Source: Natronoglomus mannanivorans
Lineage (GTDB): Archaea; Halobacteriota; Halobacteria; Halobacteriales; Natrialbaceae
NCBI GenBank assembly: GCA_025517485.1
Contig: JAOPKB010000002.1
Location: forward strand, 372,001 to 436,000
Direction: 5' to 3'
Length of the DNA: 64,000 bases
A program made the position numbers and the translations under genes. A model generated the notes under the pieces. The model was not told the DNA's origin. It did no database searches and saw nothing but the letters and a program-made list of their open reading frames with translations. Shown one piece after another: positions 23,181-31,762 of the stretch. Within the stretch, counting starts at the first letter, position 1, and the number at the start of each line of letters is the position of its first letter.

Positions 23181-25025
23181 ATGTCTGACGACAATTCAGA
23201 GGGGTCTGATCGGAACGTCGATCTCGGATCTACGCGTGGATTCGGATCGAATCTCGAGGAGTCCAATCTATCCGGTTCCGGTTCCGATTCCGACTCCGAT
23301 CCCGACGACGAGCCGAATCAGGGACTGTTCGACGATCTGCTCAGTGGGGAACCGATCTTCGAAAACAAAGAGGTCCTTCGACCCTCGTATACCCCACACG
23401 AACTGCCACACCGAAGTGATCAGATCAACAAGATGGCGACCATTCTCGTCGCCGCCTTACGCGGAGAGACGCCGTCGAACATCCTCATCTACGGAAAGAC
23501 CGGGACGGGGAAGACGGCGAGCGCGAAGTTCGTGAGCAAGGAACTCGAGAGCACCTCGAAGAAGTACAGCGTTCCGTGTGAGGTCGAGTACATCAACTGC
23601 GAGGTGACCGACACCCAGTACCGGGTGCTCGCACAGCTCGCCAACAAGTTCATCGAGGAGAACGAACGGGTCATCGAGACCCAGATCGACTCCCTCGAGG
23701 CACTGCTCGACGACCTCGACGAGTACGACGACACGATCACGAGCGACGAGTCCGATCCGGACTCGGAGACGACAGCGTCCGACGTCCCAGGAGACGATTC
23801 GTTCGTCGACGATGGCGTCGCCGAGACGACCGAGCCGAATTTCGACGCCAATTCGAGCACCGACCTCGAGAGTGGGGAATCTGAACCTGTAAATCGAGTC
23901 GACCTCTCGACCGGTGATACGGTCGATCTCACGTCTTCTGAATTGGACTCTCCAGTCGAAACAGGGGGGTCTGATACGGTCGTCGACGACGATCGTTCGT
24001 CGGCTGGATCCGAAACGGAGGGCGACACCGATCGGAGCCACGACGACGACTACGAACATCCACTCGCCGACACACCGTTTTCCTCGGCCGCCGACGTGGA
24101 AGACCGGATCGCATCCCTCGAAGCGGATCGCGAATCCTTCGAGGAAGTTCCGATGACCGGGTGGCCGACCGATCGAGTGTACAGCGTCTTCTTCGACGCG
24201 GTCGACTACTCCGAGCGCGTCGTCGTCATCATGCTCGACGAGATCGACAAACTCGTCGAGAAGAGCGGGGACGACACGCTCTACAACCTCTCGCGGATGA
24301 ACTCGGAGCTCCAGAACTCTCGAGTGTCGATCATCGGTATCTCGAACGACCTGAAGTTCACCGACTTCCTCGATCCGCGCGTGAAGTCCTCGCTCGGCGA
24401 GGAGGAAATCGTCTTCCCGCCCTACGACGCCAACCAGCTCCGGGACATCCTCCAGCACCGGTCGGAGGTCGCGTTCAAAGGGGACGCCCTCTCGCCCGAC
24501 GTCATCCCGCTCTGTGCGGCCTTCGCGGCCCAAGAACACGGTGACGCCCGGCGTGCGCTCGACTTGCTTCGGACGGCGGGCGAACTCGCAGAACGCGCTC
24601 AGGCTGAGACGATCGTCGAAGAACACGTCCGGCAGGCCCAGGACAAAATCGAACTCGATCGCGTCGTCGAGGTCGTCCGCACGCTCCCCACGCAGTCGAA
24701 ACTCGTCCTCTTCGCGATCATCCTCCTCGAGAAAAACGGCGTTCACAGCATCAACACCGGCGAGGTGTTCAACATCTACAAGCGCCTGTGTGAGGAGATC
24801 GACGCCGACGTGCTCACCCAGCGGCGGGTCACTGACCTCATCAGCGAACTCGACATGCTCGGTATCGTCAACGCCGTCGTCGTCTCCAAGGGCCGGTACG
24901 GCCGCACCAAGGAGATCAGCCTCTCGGTTCCAATCGAAGAGACGGAGGCAGTTCTCCTGTCGGACTCGAGACTCTCGGATATCGACGACGTCCAGCCGTT
25001 CGTGCAGGCTCGGTTCGATAACTGA
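23181..25025 (+). CDS. orc1: Orc1/Cdc6 replication initiator
   Basis: A 614-residue origin-binding AAA+ ATPase. It has an acidic Ser/Asp N terminus, Walker A GKTGTGKT at 105-112, Walker B VVIMLDEIDKL around 347-357, sensor 1 in IIGISNDLKF, an arginine-finger/sensor 2 region EHGDARRALDLLRTAGE, and a C-terminal winged helix (SKLVLFAIILLEKNGVHSINTG). It is longer than usual because about 130 acidic residues are inserted between Walker A and B (about 185-310). It starts beside ORB 3 and faces away from oapABC, which marks it as the initiator of the adjacent origin. The ATG at 23181 was preferred to the GTG at 23127, which would read through the ORB. Confidence 0.92.
   Translation: MSDDNSEGSDRNVDLGSTRGFGSNLEESNLSGSGSDSDSDPDDEPNQGLFDDLLSGEPIFENKEVLRPSYTPHELPHRSDQINKMATILVAALRGETPSNILIYGKTGTGKTASAKFVSKELESTSKKYSVPCEVEYINCEVTDTQYRVLAQLANKFIEENERVIETQIDSLEALLDDLDEYDDTITSDESDPDSETTASDVPGDDSFVDDGVAETTEPNFDANSSTDLESGESEPVNRVDLSTGDTVDLTSSELDSPVETGGSDTVVDDDRSSAGSETEGDTDRSHDDDYEHPLADTPFSSAADVEDRIASLEADRESFEEVPMTGWPTDRVYSVFFDAVDYSERVVVIMLDEIDKLVEKSGDDTLYNLSRMNSELQNSRVSIIGISNDLKFTDFLDPRVKSSLGEEEIVFPPYDANQLRDILQHRSEVAFKGDALSPDVIPLCAAFAAQEHGDARRALDLLRTAGELAERAQAETIVEEHVRQAQDKIELDRVVEVVRTLPTQSKLVLFAIILLEKNGVHSINTGEVFNIYKRLCEEIDADVLTQRRVTDLISELDMLGIVNAVVVSKGRYGRTKEISLSVPIEETEAVLLSDSRLSDIDDVQPFVQARFDN
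23948..23973 (+). repeat. ORB-like sequence inside the orc1 insert
   Basis: TCTCCAGTCGAAAC followed by AGGGGGGTCTG, inside the part of orc1 that encodes the acidic, probably disordered insert. It differs from the copy at 40125-40149 at about three positions in the GAAGGGG segment. Confidence 0.5.
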
Positions 25026-25341
25026 GTGTGGCTCGAGGGGGTCGTCTCCCCTGCTCGCGTCCGTTTTCTCGAAACGTCAGTTCTGCTCGTTCACGGTATC
25101 GTCGTCTCACAAGTACTGACAGTCACTGCCGGACGTCGATCGTCGAACCCCTTCAGTTCCACTCGAGATGTCCCTCGTCGTGAGATCGATGGTCGGCTGA
25201 TCTCGATCGATTTTCGAGAATAGAGACGGAGATGGAGGTTAGAGACAGGGTCAGGGTTGGGATGTAAGTGGGGACGGAGACAGGGTCGGGAACGGAGACG
25301 GAGAACGGAGGTGGGTTTTGCGCGACGGTCTCGAGCCGCTA
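25026..25341. other. Convergent spacer with a purine-rich repeat tract
   Basis: No gene is seen between orc1 and the convergent signal peptidase. From about 25221 to 25315 the plus strand is almost all purine with imperfect repeats of GGAGACAGGGT and GGAACGGAGA units. Possible roles are transcription termination or a roadblock between convergent genes; neither can be shown here. Confidence 0.5.
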
Positions 25342-26595
25342 CTACCCATACCGTCTGCGAACCGTGAATCTGAGCACGCCCATGCTCAGGCCGAGAGCAG
25401 CCGTGGTTGCCGCCAGTCCGGTCGGACTGTTCGGCAGTACCGGGGTCGTCTGTACGCCCGGTTCGGTCGCCGAGACGACACCCGGTTCGGGCCCGGTCGA
25501 GAGGTACTTGTCGAACGTCAGCCTGACGTGGCCGAGCCACGGAATTCGGAACATGCCCTTCCCGGTGACCCACTCCGATCTGACGACGTCAGTGTCTGCA
25601 CCACCGCCCGAGAGCTGGTCGTAGCCGCTGTTCCAGTCGCCTTTCGTGATGAATCCGTCGTGGTTGGCCTCACAGGTCGCGACCTGCCCGCAGCTGGTCG
25701 CTCCGTTGAGATAGTCGGGATTGGCCTGTTCGTCGACCCAGTTGTCACCGCTGTCGACCCAGAACTGGGCCCGATGGATGACGGGTGTGTTGAACTCGTT
25801 TCCGTTCGGCTGGAAGATGATCACGTCTCCCGGTTCGCCGAACTTCTCGTGGCCGCTGTTCTGACCGTCAGCGTGCGTGACGATGCCAGTGTCACCGGTC
25901 GGATCGTCGCCGACGAACCGCTCTTCGTCGACGACGAAGATGAGATCACCCGTCTTCATGTTCGGTTGCATACTCCCGCTCTCGACGGCGACCAGCGGCG
26001 GCCAGACGCCGCTGATCCCGAAGAGCACGAGACCGATGAGAGCGACGACCGCCATGCTGCTCAGGACGTCACGAATCGCGACGACCGTCCCGTCGTTCGT
26101 CTTGAAGAACCAGCGAACGATACCGTCGTCTTCGATCGTGACCGGCTCCGTACTCGCAGCCTCGCTGCCGGGCTCCGGGTTCGGTTCTGAAGTCGACGTT
26201 CGAGCCGACTCACTTTGTGCAGTCGCTGAACCCGCCACAGCGTGTTCGCCGCCGTTCTGTTCGGGATCAGGGGGACCGTTTCGGGAATCCGACTCACGTC
26301 CGTTCCGAGTCGAACCCGATGTTCCGTCAGCAGCGGAATCGGCGTTGTGGGGGTGATCCAAATCACGGTCGGAATCACGAGTCGAATCCGGCGACTCGAA
26401 GCCGGAGTCGGGGTCGGGGTCGGAATCAGGATCGGAATCAGAATTCGAACCTGAGCCGGGATCGCGATCGGCGGGGTCGTCCGTGGAAGTGTCCGATGGA
26501 ATCTCCTCGTTCTCCTTCTCGTCCTCATCCTCGTCTTCGGGTCGGTCCGCGTCTCGAGAATCGTCGGAGGAGCCACCGGAGCCGGGACCGCTCAT
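25342..26595 (-). CDS. sec11: Signal peptidase I, archaeal Sec11 (S26B) type
   Basis: A 417-residue membrane protease that cleaves Sec and Tat signal peptides outside the membrane. The first 140 or so residues are a Glu/Asp/Ser/Gly-rich cytoplasmic tail. A membrane helix follows (VALIGLVLFGISGVWPPLVAV), then the catalytic Ser in VESGSMQPNMKTGDLIFVV, box D GDVIIFQPN, the His in TPVIHRAQFW, and an Asp in ITKGDWN. Ser with His in place of Lys is the archaeal/ER pattern. A second hydrophobic segment closes the protein. The start at 26595 gives MSGPGSGG. This gene commonly follows orc1 at haloarchaeal origins. Confidence 0.88.
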   Translation of the reverse strand: MSGPGSGGSSDDSRDADRPEDEDEDEKENEEIPSDTSTDDPADRDPGSGSNSDSDPDSDPDPDSGFESPDSTRDSDRDLDHPHNADSAADGTSGSTRNGRESDSRNGPPDPEQNGGEHAVAGSATAQSESARTSTSEPNPEPGSEAASTEPVTIEDDGIVRWFFKTNDGTVVAIRDVLSSMAVVALIGLVLFGISGVWPPLVAVESGSMQPNMKTGDLIFVVDEERFVGDDPTGDTGIVTHADGQNSGHEKFGEPGDVIIFQPNGNEFNTPVIHRAQFWVDSGDNWVDEQANPDYLNGATSCGQVATCEANHDGFITKGDWNSGYDQLSGGGADTDVVRSEWVTGKGMFRIPWLGHVRLTFDKYLSTGPEPGVVSATEPGVQTTPVLPNSPTGLAATTAALGLSMGVLRFTVRRRYG

Positions 26596-26732
26596 TACCA
26601 TCCGTTTTGCCGGGGCCAGCAATCAACTTTCTGTTCTACGGTGTCTGGTAGCACTGTTCGACCGCTCTCACTGACTCGCCACCGAACACGACATTCGCCA
26701 CGCTTTTCTCGTCACTCGCGAATGCCAGGAGT

Positions 26733-28352
26733 GTGCCACTCGAGGGGTCGGCTCGAATCGTCAGTGAACTCACGAGCCACGGCTACAACGTCGAACGCGA
26801 GGCGGTGACGCTGATCGCCTCGGCCGACGACTCACGCGCCGTACTCGAAGGCGTCCTCGAGGAGATGCCCGAGGACGCTCTGGTCGTCGAGACCGACCTC
26901 GTTCGCTCTGTTCGTGACGAGGTTCGAGCGACCGTTCACAGTAGTGGGGTTCCCACCAACTCCTCGCGAGACGACGAACCCGACTCGAGCCCTCAGCAAA
27001 CCGCCGAATCCGAGCCCCAACACCCCTCTGTTTCAACTGGAGACTCCACCCCCAAATCGGTCGAAAACAGTGGTGGATCTCCACCCGAAACGAAGGGGTC
27101 TTCGACTGGATCCGCCGCCGGCTTCGAACGAGCTATCGACACCGCCAAAAGAGAACTCGAGATCGTCGGCGACATGACCGGTCAGAGTACGGGGACCGGC
27201 GAGTATCGCGACTTCGTGACGGTGTTTCGTGATCGACTCGACCGACTCGGCTCGAAGCTACGCGGGCGGGTCAACCACCGGCCCGCGTCCGCGATCCAGA
27301 GCATGCCCGGCGGCAGCGAGGTCGGGATGGTCGGGCTCGTCAACGACATCCGGTCGACGGCCAGCGGCCACTGGCTGGTCGAACTCGAGGACGCCACTGG
27401 GACCTTCCCGTGGCTGGTGATGAAAGATCGGGAGTACGCCGACCTCGTCGAGGAGTTGCTGTGTGACGAGGCGCTGGCGATGGAGGGGACCCTCTCGGAC
27501 GATGCGGGGATCGCGTTCGTCGACTCGATGTACTTCCCGGACGTCCCCCGGACCCACCAGCCCTCGACCGCCGACCGCCACGTACAGGCGGCGCTGATCA
27601 GCGACGTTCACGTCGGCAGCCAGGAGTTCATGGAAGACGCCTGGAACGCGTTCACCGATTGGTTGCACACCGAAGCGGCCCAGCACGTCGAGTACCTGTT
27701 GATCGCCGGTGACATGGTCGAGGGCGTCGGTATCTATCCGAATCAGGACGAGGAACTCGACATCGTCGACATCTACGAGCAGTACGAGGCCTTCAACGAG
27801 TACCTCAAACAGGTTCCCGGGGATATGGAGATCGTCATGATTCCGGGGAACCACGACGCCGTTCGACTCGCCGAGCCCCAGCCGGGGTTCGACGAACGAC
27901 TCCGGGGGATCATGTCCGCTCACGATGCCCGGATCGTGAGCAATCCCTCGATGGTCACCGTCGAGGGGGTGTCCGTCCTCATGTATCACGGCGTCTCACT
28001 GGACGAGGTGATCGCCGAACTCCCCGAGGAGAAAGCGAGCTACGGCGAACCGCACAAGGCGATGTACCAGCTCCTGAAGAAACGCCACGTCGCCCCGCAG
28101 TTCGGCGGCCACACCCGCCTCGCACCCGAAAAGAAAGACTACCTCGTGATCGACGAGGTGCCCGACATCTTCCACACCGGTCACGTCCACAAACTCGGGT
28201 TCGGCAAGTACCACAACGTGCTCGCGATCAACTCCGGCTGCTGGCAGGCTCAGACCGACTTCCAGAAGAGCGTCAACATCGACCCCGACTCGGGATACGC
28301 GCCGATCGTCGACCTCGACACGCTCGACGTGACGGTTCAGAAGTTCTCCTGA
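26733..28352 (+). CDS. polB: DNA polymerase D small subunit (DP1)
   Basis: A 539-residue proofreading subunit of archaeal replicative polymerase D. Its N-terminal helical domain opens PLEGSARIVSELTSHGYNVER. Residues 75-130 are a Ser/Pro/Thr linker. An OB fold around 185-275 precedes the calcineurin-like 3'-5' exonuclease with metal ligands in ISDVHVGS, IAGDMVEG, IPGNHD, MYHGVSL and HTGHVHK. No intein is present. The start is the second of two overlapping GTGs. Two ORB-like sequences lie inside the linker coding region (27021-27100). Confidence 0.93.
   Translation: MPLEGSARIVSELTSHGYNVEREAVTLIASADDSRAVLEGVLEEMPEDALVVETDLVRSVRDEVRATVHSSGVPTNSSRDDEPDSSPQQTAESEPQHPSVSTGDSTPKSVENSGGSPPETKGSSTGSAAGFERAIDTAKRELEIVGDMTGQSTGTGEYRDFVTVFRDRLDRLGSKLRGRVNHRPASAIQSMPGGSEVGMVGLVNDIRSTASGHWLVELEDATGTFPWLVMKDREYADLVEELLCDEALAMEGTLSDDAGIAFVDSMYFPDVPRTHQPSTADRHVQAALISDVHVGSQEFMEDAWNAFTDWLHTEAAQHVEYLLIAGDMVEGVGIYPNQDEELDIVDIYEQYEAFNEYLKQVPGDMEIVMIPGNHDAVRLAEPQPGFDERLRGIMSAHDARIVSNPSMVTVEGVSVLMYHGVSLDEVIAELPEEKASYGEPHKAMYQLLKKRHVAPQFGGHTRLAPEKKDYLVIDEVPDIFHTGHVHKLGFGKYHNVLAINSGCWQAQTDFQKSVNIDPDSGYAPIVDLDTLDVTVQKFS
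27021..27041 (-). repeat. ORB-like sequence in the DP1 linker, copy a
   Basis: On the minus strand TCCAGTTGAAACAGAGGGGT, three mismatches from ORB 1. It is inverted relative to copy b, with 37 bases between the two. Confidence 0.45.
27079..27100 (+). repeat. ORB-like sequence in the DP1 linker, copy b
   Basis: CTCCACCCGAAACGAAGGGG is identical to ORB 2 at 22432-22451, and the identity extends one base on each side. It falls in the reading frame that encodes SPPETKGS of the DP1 linker. Confidence 0.7.
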
Positions 28353-28439
28353 TGGCCGCTTCCGGTTCGACGAGTCAGATTTCGACTCGAAAGGTCGAAA
28401 ACTCGAGAACGCGGGCAACAGTTCGAGATCGAGACCGAT

Positions 28440-28994
28440 CTACGGCTCGAGTCGAAACCGAACCGTCTGCCGTCCGTTGAATCGAGGGCCGGATCCGCGA
28501 TCGTCGAACCCGAGCTGTTCGGCGGCACTCTCGAGTGACGGTTCGTCCTGTGGAACCAGCACCTCGACGGCCATCGACTCGCGGGTCGCGAATCGAACCG
28601 GTTCGGCGAGCAGTTGTTCGTAGATGTCACTCGTTCCGTCGATCTGCGTGACGTGAACCGTCTGATCTCTCGCGTCGAAGCTAACGAAGCCGAGGAGATC
28701 GTCGGGGTCTGAGCCACCGTACTGTACACTGGAACCGTCGGCGTTCGGATCCGTTTCCGTCGCGGTTTTCGGTTTCGGTCGTGTCTCCGAATCCGAATCC
28801 GAATCCGAATCTGAATCCGAGGTCGAAGCCGAACCCGAATCCGCCACGTCCGCGTCCAGATTCGGGTCGTGACCGCCCGCTTCGGCCACGCGCACCGTCC
28901 GGTCGTGAACGAGGTTCCGCATCACGTCCGTCGGCGAGTCGGCAATTGCCGCCAGCGCATCGGCGTCGGCCTCGAGTGCGTCCCGTACGTTCAT
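28440..28994 (-). CDS. GNAT-like acetyltransferase with an acidic insert
   Basis: A 184-residue protein. It opens MNVRDALEADADALAAIADSP, the usual first strand and helix of a GNAT fold, and continues with DDLLGFVSFDARDQTVHVTQIDG and AVEVLVPQ..ESAAEQLGFDD near the end. A Ser/Asp/Glu-Thr/Pro insert (SDSDSDSDSDSE) of about 45 residues interrupts the fold after residue 50. A classical acetyl-CoA loop (RxxGxG/A) is not evident, so activity is uncertain. A TATA-like TTTATATT lies about 25 bases before this ATG, which fixes the start. Confidence 0.68.
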   Translation of the reverse strand: MNVRDALEADADALAAIADSPTDVMRNLVHDRTVRVAEAGGHDPNLDADVADSGSASTSDSDSDSDSDSETRPKPKTATETDPNADGSSVQYGGSDPDDLLGFVSFDARDQTVHVTQIDGTSDIYEQLLAEPVRFATRESMAVEVLVPQDEPSLESAAEQLGFDDRGSGPRFNGRQTVRFRLEP

Positions 28995-29315
28995 CGATGT
29001 GTGGCAATGACTTGCACGAATATAAATCCCGCCCGAACGACCGCCGTGTTTCGAGTCGAACGACGCGTTCGGGCTCGGCCTCGGTATCGTCGGATGAGTG
29101 AACGAGCGGACTGTGTGAGTAGGCATCCGTTCGGGACCGACTCCCCGTCGTTCGGTCGATCCCGGTGACTCGACCCCCGATTTCGGAATCCCCGTTTCCC
29201 CACCGCCGATCTGACACCTCGGCGCCTGCTATCGAATTCCGGCGTCGCGTTACGTACACGATTTTCCACCGTATTGGTACCGAAGGGACACAGTTATCAT
29301 CTCGCTCTGGTAACG
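28995..29315. other. Divergent promoter region
   Basis: About 320 bases between the leftward acetyltransferase and the rightward aspartate kinase. It contains the leftward TATA-like box near 29018-29026 and, on the right, TTATCA at 29294-29299, a candidate box for the kinase transcript. No protein gene is supported apart from the short leader frame that starts at 29316. Confidence 0.5.
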
Positions 29316-29381
29316 ATGTGGCACATGAGTGCATTCACCATCTTCCGACATGTCCGTGAGGTGCAGCCATGCGCGTCGTAG
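29316..29381 (+). CDS. Possible 21-residue leader peptide before aspartate kinase
   Basis: An ATG frame of 21 codons (MWHMSAFTIFRHVREVQPCAS) ends at a TAG inside the kinase gene, overlapping it by 13 bases in another frame. The candidate TATA box at 29294 would place transcription start close to its first or second ATG (29316 or 29325), so ribosomes could load here first. It contains no run of Asp, Lys or Thr codons, so a classical attenuator is not indicated. It may be chance. Confidence 0.3.
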   Translation: MWHMSAFTIFRHVREVQPCAS

Positions 29382-30547
29382 CGAAGTTCGGGGGGACGAG
29401 TCTCGGTAGCGGTGATCGAATCAATCGTGCCGCCGACTCGATCGCCGCCGCCGTCGAGGACGGTCACGAGATCGCCGTCGTCGCCAGTGCGATGGGATCG
29501 ACCACCGACGAGCTGCTGGAGGAGATCACCTTCGAGGCCGACGACGCCGACCGCTCCCAGATCGTCAGTATGGGCGAACGGATCTCCGTTCGGATGCTCA
29601 AAGCCGCTCTCTCTTCTCGCGGTATCGAGGCCAAGTTCCTCGAGCCCGGTAGCGAGGGATGGCCGATCATCACCGACGAATTCGGCGAGGTCGACGTCGA
29701 GGAGACTCGACAGCGTGCCCTCGAGGTCGCCGACTCGCTCGGTGACGTCGTCCCGGTCATCACCGGCTTCCTCGCGGAGGGCCACGACGGCTCTATCACG
29801 ACGCTCGGCCGCGGTGGGTCGGACACAACCGCAGTCATGCTCGGCAAGTACATGCGAGCTGACGAGGTCGTCATCGTCACCGACGTCGAGGGCGTCATGA
29901 CCGGTGATCCCCACGTCGTCGAAGGGGCACGAAACGTCGGCGAGATTTCCGTCGACGAACTCCGAAACCTCTCGTTTCGCGGTGCGGAAGTCGTCGCACC
30001 CTCCGCGCTGTCGTACAAGGACGGCAAACTCGACGTCCGCGTCGTCCACTACCAGCACGGGGACCTCCTCTCGGGCGGGACGAACATCGAGGGACAGTTC
30101 CAGAACTTAGTCGACATGCGTGAGCGGCCGCTGGCCTGTCTCACCGTCGCCGGCCGGGCGATCCGAAACGAACCCGGCGTCTTCCAGTCGCTCTCGGCCG
30201 CACTGGGCGACAGCAAGGTCAACGTCGACGCCGTCGCCAGCGGACTCGACAGCATTACCTTCTACATCGACGCGGACGAGGCCGAACGCGCCGAGAACAT
30301 CCTCCACCGCGAGGTCATCGCCCAGGACGCCCTCTCGAGTGTCACCGTCGACTCTCCGCTGGCGGTCATTCGCGTCACCGGTGGGGAACTGCCGAACCAG
30401 CCCGGCATCATCAGCGAGATCGTCGATCCGCTCGGCGAGGCCCGTATCAACGTCCACGACCTCATCACCAGCGCGACCAGCGTCGCGCTGTTCGTCGACT
30501 GGGAGGACCGCGAAGAGACCCTTGAGATCACGCAGGATCTCTTCTAG
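29369..30547 (+). CDS. lysC: Aspartate kinase
   Basis: A 392-residue enzyme that phosphorylates aspartate, the first step toward threonine, methionine and lysine. The substrate/ATP site starts VVAKFGGTSLGSGDRI at the N terminus; the conserved GRGGSDTTAVMLG is near residue 150 and VTDVEGVMTGDP near 170. Two ACT domains (about 255-320 and 330-392: LTVAGRAIRNEPGVFQSLSAAL and RVTGGELPNQPGIISEIVDPL) should bind the inhibitory amino acid. It lies in the usual haloarchaeal origin neighbourhood, before tryptophanase. Confidence 0.93.
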   Translation: MRVVAKFGGTSLGSGDRINRAADSIAAAVEDGHEIAVVASAMGSTTDELLEEITFEADDADRSQIVSMGERISVRMLKAALSSRGIEAKFLEPGSEGWPIITDEFGEVDVEETRQRALEVADSLGDVVPVITGFLAEGHDGSITTLGRGGSDTTAVMLGKYMRADEVVIVTDVEGVMTGDPHVVEGARNVGEISVDELRNLSFRGAEVVAPSALSYKDGKLDVRVVHYQHGDLLSGGTNIEGQFQNLVDMRERPLACLTVAGRAIRNEPGVFQSLSAALGDSKVNVDAVASGLDSITFYIDADEAERAENILHREVIAQDALSSVTVDSPLAVIRVTGGELPNQPGIISEIVDPLGEARINVHDLITSATSVALFVDWEDREETLEITQDLF

Positions 30548-30774
30548 TCGGTTCGAAACGCACGAGTGTCGGTTCCGCACCAATTTTCACCTCGTTTCGT
30601 CTCCACCCGTTGTCCGCGACGGGTACGACCGCCATCCTGCTCGCCGATCGGAACCGTTTCGAGGTCGGAAATCGACGACCCTAATTTCATTTCAATAGGC
30701 TATTTATTCACTGAAATCGGGGTTAACAGGCCCGTAACAAAGGGTACCGTTGTGGGCGTCTCGAGCGAACAGTC

Positions 30775-31533
30775 ATGAGCACTGACTCGACAGCGCGGGA
30801 GATCTTCGAGGACGTCGACCCCGACCCCGACGCGGTTCTCGAGGCCTACGGCGCACAGACACCGGAGGAACTCGTCGCGAGTGGCGGCGACCACGAGCCG
30901 ACGATCGACGACGAACTCGACGCGGACGACGCGGCGGCCGACGCCCTGTTCGGCGACCTATGCGAGGACTCACTCGAGGGGTCCGCATTGGAGCGAGAGC
31001 CAGCGACCGGATCGGAGGCGGGGGCGAGGTCGTCGCGATCGGAGTCGGAGACGAACGTGGACGCGGACGCGGACGCGGTCCCCACCATCGACTGGACGGG
31101 AGATACCGAGACGACGGTCGACGCCGACGTCGTCGTCATCGAGCCGTCGGTGACCGTCCAGGAAGGCGACGGTCGAGACGTCGAACACGACGGAACGGTT
31201 CTCGAGCGCGTGCTCGAGGACGGAGAGGATACGGTCGCCGCCCGCTTGTCCGTCGAATCGATGTCAGGGTCGGATAGCGGTTCCGATGCTTCCGCTGACA
31301 CCGACGCGGGTACTGTCGCTGGCGCCGATACCGAGGCAGCGATTGCCACCGACACCGCTTGGGAATCCTCGTCCAACGATGCCTCGTCGACGAACCGGTC
31401 GTCCACGAACGATCTGACCCTCGTCGGCCCGGAACCCGACGAAGTTCGGATCGACAACACCGCCTTCGGCGCCGAGTTCACCGACTTCGTGTGGTTCGGT
31501 GATTCGAGTTCCACCCTCGAAGCGGACTGGTAA
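30775..31533 (+). CDS. Acidic low-complexity protein with conserved ends
   Basis: A 252-residue protein with no recognised family. The ends look conserved: MSTDSTAREIFEDVDPDPDAVLEAYGAQTPEELV at the N terminus and VRIDNTAFGAEFTDFVWFGDSS at the C terminus. The middle (about 80-215) is Asp/Ser/Thr/Ala-rich, probably disordered. It stands between lysC and the tryptophanase gene. An AT-rich CTATTTATT near 30700 could be its promoter, with a leader of about 45 bases. The function is unknown. Confidence 0.65.
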   Translation: MSTDSTAREIFEDVDPDPDAVLEAYGAQTPEELVASGGDHEPTIDDELDADDAAADALFGDLCEDSLEGSALEREPATGSEAGARSSRSESETNVDADADAVPTIDWTGDTETTVDADVVVIEPSVTVQEGDGRDVEHDGTVLERVLEDGEDTVAARLSVESMSGSDSGSDASADTDAGTVAGADTEAAIATDTAWESSSNDASSTNRSSTNDLTLVGPEPDEVRIDNTAFGAEFTDFVWFGDSSSTLEADW

Positions 31534-31762
31534 GCGCCCGCGCGACGTCCGTGCCCGCCGGTCACTGCACCCGACTGTGACGACCGTCGAATCCTGCCGG
31601 GGAGGATCGAGCGCCCTGATCCGCTCTCGAGCGCACAGCGTTGTCGATCGTCGCCGCTCGCCCGAACTCGACGACCGGATCTGGACACGAGTGATCCGTT
31701 CGATCCGTTCCCATCCGTATTTCGTCACCTGCATTGAACTTCCTGCCCGTTGGGACTCCGAT

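Noticed and set aside
25205..25315. CRISPR array
   Set aside because: The repeats are imperfect short purine units without regular spacers; no cas gene is present in the window.
26733..28352. Intein in the polymerase D small subunit
   Set aside because: The gene runs straight through all exonuclease motifs without an insert of intein size or splice-junction residues.
30683..30717. Inverted repeat ATTTCA...TGAAAT before the acidic protein gene
   Set aside because: The arms are only six bases long with a spacer of over 20 in AT-rich promoter DNA, so chance is likely.
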